Positions 60,406 to 61,845 of a DNA stretch of 61,845 nt are shown piece after piece. The first letter of the stretch is position 1, and every line of letters begins with the position of its first letter. The notes beneath the pieces were generated by a model. It searched no databases, had not been told where the DNA came from, and saw nothing but the letters and a program-made list of their open reading frames with translations. The translations under genes were made by a program, and so were the position numbers. This DNA comes from Bacilli bacterium (GTDB lineage Bacteria > Bacillota_I > Bacilli_A > RFN20 > CAG-826): NCBI GenBank assembly GCA_017429285.1, contig JAFRPF010000028.1, positions 1-61,845 on the forward strand, written 5' to 3'.

Positions 60406-60870
60406 ATGGTGGAAACTGTTCTTTGTTATATCGAAAAAGACAATCAATATTTGATGCTTTTAAGAAACAAGAAAAAGCACGATATGAACGCGAACAAATA
60501 TATCGGTGTCGGTGGTCATATTGAAAATAGCGAAAGTAAAGAAGAAGCTTTGCTTCGTGAAGTTAAAGAAGAGACTGGATTAACTTTATTATCATATATT
60601 TATCGCGGTAAATTATTATTCCAAAATGATGATTTTATCGAAGTGATGTATTTATATACTTCTAAAGAATTTAAAGGAGAAATTACAACTTGCGATGAAG
60701 GGGAATTACATTTTATCGATAAAAATAAAATATTAGATTTGTCGCTTTGGGAAGGTGATAGATATTTCTTACCCTTACTTATAAATAGTGATGAATTCAT
60801 CAAATTAAAGTTAATATATAGCCAAGATAAATTAGTGAAAGTGGAGGAGTGGAAAGATGAAATTCACTAG
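60406..60870 (+). CDS. Nudix hydrolase, MutT/8-oxo-dGTPase-like
   Basis: 154 residues. Canonical Nudix box GGHIENSESKEEALLREVKE followed by ETGL near residues 38-61, with all Glu and Arg in place. N-terminal VETVLCYIEKDNQYLMLLRN is typical of MutT-type enzymes. TAAAAT ends 8 bases before the ATG. Overlaps the esterase gene by 14 bases. Confidence 0.9.
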   Translation: MVETVLCYIEKDNQYLMLLRNKKKHDMNANKYIGVGGHIENSESKEEALLREVKEETGLTLLSYIYRGKLLFQNDDFIEVMYLYTSKEFKGEITTCDEGELHFIDKNKILDLSLWEGDRYFLPLLINSDEFIKLKLIYSQDKLVKVEEWKDEIH

Positions 60871-61756
60871 ACTAATTGTTAATTTTTTAAAATACACTTC
60901 TCAAAAAGGCACAAATAAAAGAAGAAAAACTTATCCTCCTATTTCTTTATTTGAACATAGATTAGATATTCCTTATATTAACGATCATAACCATGAACAC
61001 ACTTTTGATATCTTTTATGGTGATAAAAATAAAAAGAAAAATTGCTTAATTATCGATATTCATGGTGGAGCTTATATATTTGGTGATCATTATGATAATT
61101 ATCCTTTCTCTTTTTTCTTCACTAAAGAGGGATTTGATGTTATCAACGTTGGTTATCGAATTAATAACGGTAAATTATCTATAATAGATCAAATTGATGA
61201 TATCGCTAGATGTATTGAATATATATTCACCCATAAAAAAGAACTAAATATTGATTATCCAAATATGGTAATCACCGGCGATTCGGCAGGTGGACATTTA
61301 GCCCTTTTATTCGCTGAGCTTATTAATGATAGTGGGTTCGCTAATGAATTAGGCTATAAATTCTCTAACCATGATTTGCTCGCGGTTTTAGCTAACTGCA
61401 CAGTTTATGATTTTAATAACATCAAAGATAATGGTTTATCTCATTCTGGAATGAAAAGAATGTTTGGTGAGTCATATAAAGAAGTGGACTTTACTAAATT
61501 ATGCCCAAAAACTCATATCAACTCATTAAAAGCACCAGTTTTTGCCTCAACTTGTAAAAAGGATTTCTTAAGAAAACAATCACTAATGCTAAAGAAAGAT
61601 TTAGAAGATAGAAATCATGATTTTGAATTCTTAGACATTAATAGCGATAATAAGCATGTTGGCCATGTTCATAATGTTTTAAATCTCGATATTAAGGAAT
61701 CTAAAGAAGTTAATCAAAAAATGATTGATTTTATCAATAAACATCTAAATAATTAA
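60857..61756 (+). CDS. Alpha/beta hydrolase, hormone-sensitive-lipase-like esterase
   Basis: 299 residues. Oxyanion-hole motif DIHGGAYIFGDH near residue 71, nucleophile elbow TGDSAGGHLALL near 140, catalytic Asp near FASTCKKDFL and His in HVGHVHN near 275. Acts on short acyl esters or amides; substrate unknown. Shine-Dalgarno GGAGG inside the Nudix gene, so translation is coupled. Confidence 0.88.
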   Translation: MKFTRLIVNFLKYTSQKGTNKRRKTYPPISLFEHRLDIPYINDHNHEHTFDIFYGDKNKKKNCLIIDIHGGAYIFGDHYDNYPFSFFFTKEGFDVINVGYRINNGKLSIIDQIDDIARCIEYIFTHKKELNIDYPNMVITGDSAGGHLALLFAELINDSGFANELGYKFSNHDLLAVLANCTVYDFNNIKDNGLSHSGMKRMFGESYKEVDFTKLCPKTHINSLKAPVFASTCKKDFLRKQSLMLKKDLEDRNHDFEFLDINSDNKHVGHVHNVLNLDIKESKEVNQKMIDFINKHLNN

Positions 61757-61792
61757 TAGTGCTCAAATTTATTTGAGAGTGGAGGTAATACC

Positions 61793-61845
61793 ATGTTAGT
61801 CGAAAAGTTAAAAAAAGATAATATCGAAGCGATGAAAAATAAAGA
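61793..61845 (+). CDS. Start of a GatB/YqeY-domain protein (partial)
   Basis: ATG 61793 with strong Shine-Dalgarno GGAGG; visible peptide MLVEKLKKDNIEAMKNK runs off the window. The pattern L-x-x-K-x-x-x-D-x-x-x-A-M-K-N-K is the usual opening of YqeY. A small hairpin CTCAAA/TTTGAG stands between it and the esterase stop. Confidence 0.55.
   Translation, partial: MLVEKLKKDNIEAMKNK

Overview
The window is low-GC chromosomal DNA from a Gram-positive lineage near the Mollicutes/Erysipelotrichia branch of the Bacilli, probably an uncultured gut or rumen organism. The evidence is strong AT bias, TAA-rich stops, lipoprotein signals of the Firmicute type, CdaA, an Rrf2/CymR-like regulator beside cysK, InlB-type repeats and HlyIII/CNNM membrane proteins. 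The genetic code is standard: TGA ends several genes (7746, 8993, 52385, 53948, 54874) and Trp is TGG, so this is not the mycoplasma code. Many genes have a -10 box ending only 6-9 bases before the ATG and no Shine-Dalgarno, which points to frequent leaderless mRNAs beside normal AGGAGG-led genes.

Layout. 0-5.8 kb: tail of a probable P-type ATPase, a FAD oxidoreductase, three tRNAs, a large repeat-rich surface protein, a lipoprotein. 5.9-11.1 kb: a candidate small RNA, a three-gene sensor system (7TM pseudokinase, kinase, NarL-type regulator) and a lipoprotein. 11.2-21.3 kb: Zn/Cd efflux (ArsR repressor plus P1B ATPase), HlyIII, purine nucleoside phosphorylase, c-di-AMP cyclase, Nudix, gltX and tRNAs. 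21.3-27.8 kb: accessory region behind tRNA-Glu(CTC), with an IS3-type transposase, the left end of a truncated IS110-type element, MATE/LysR, and a Fic toxin-like gene with a Vat-like acetyltransferase. 27.8-45.2 kb: cysK, pyridoxal kinase and Rrf2; more surface proteins; an AbrB-ABC operon; phosphatases; paired CNNM proteins; eno. 45.3-50 kb: a compact operon resembling a minimal Tad (Flp) pilus, ending with a 55-residue pilin-like protein. 50.3-59.4 kb: accessory modules behind tRNA-Glu(TTC). 59.4-61.8 kb: LicD, MutT-like Nudix, an esterase, start of a YqeY-like gene.

The most unusual part is 50.4-52.7 kb. Two small ORFs that look like PBECR/MuF-C type nuclease domains are each followed by members of one structured RNA family. 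There are three modules: one at 51197-51288 and two in tandem at 52415-52647. Each is closed by a 7-bp helix whose sequence differs between modules while pairing is kept, and each transcript has its own predicted promoter starting at that helix and a rho-independent terminator. I do not recognise this RNA. A toxin/RNA-antitoxin role is a hypothesis only.

This region and the 25.8-27.4 kb segment are divided by six copies of a terminator-like repeat. One copy abuts the 3' end of tRNA-Glu(TTC), and an identical 43-base copy, including the ACCA of the tRNA, lies 1.4 kb downstream. Two of the segments also end in the same 27-base hairpin sequence starting near the stop codon of the last gene. Together these suggest a family of mobile gene cassettes that use a tRNA end. 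No integrase for them is visible in the window.
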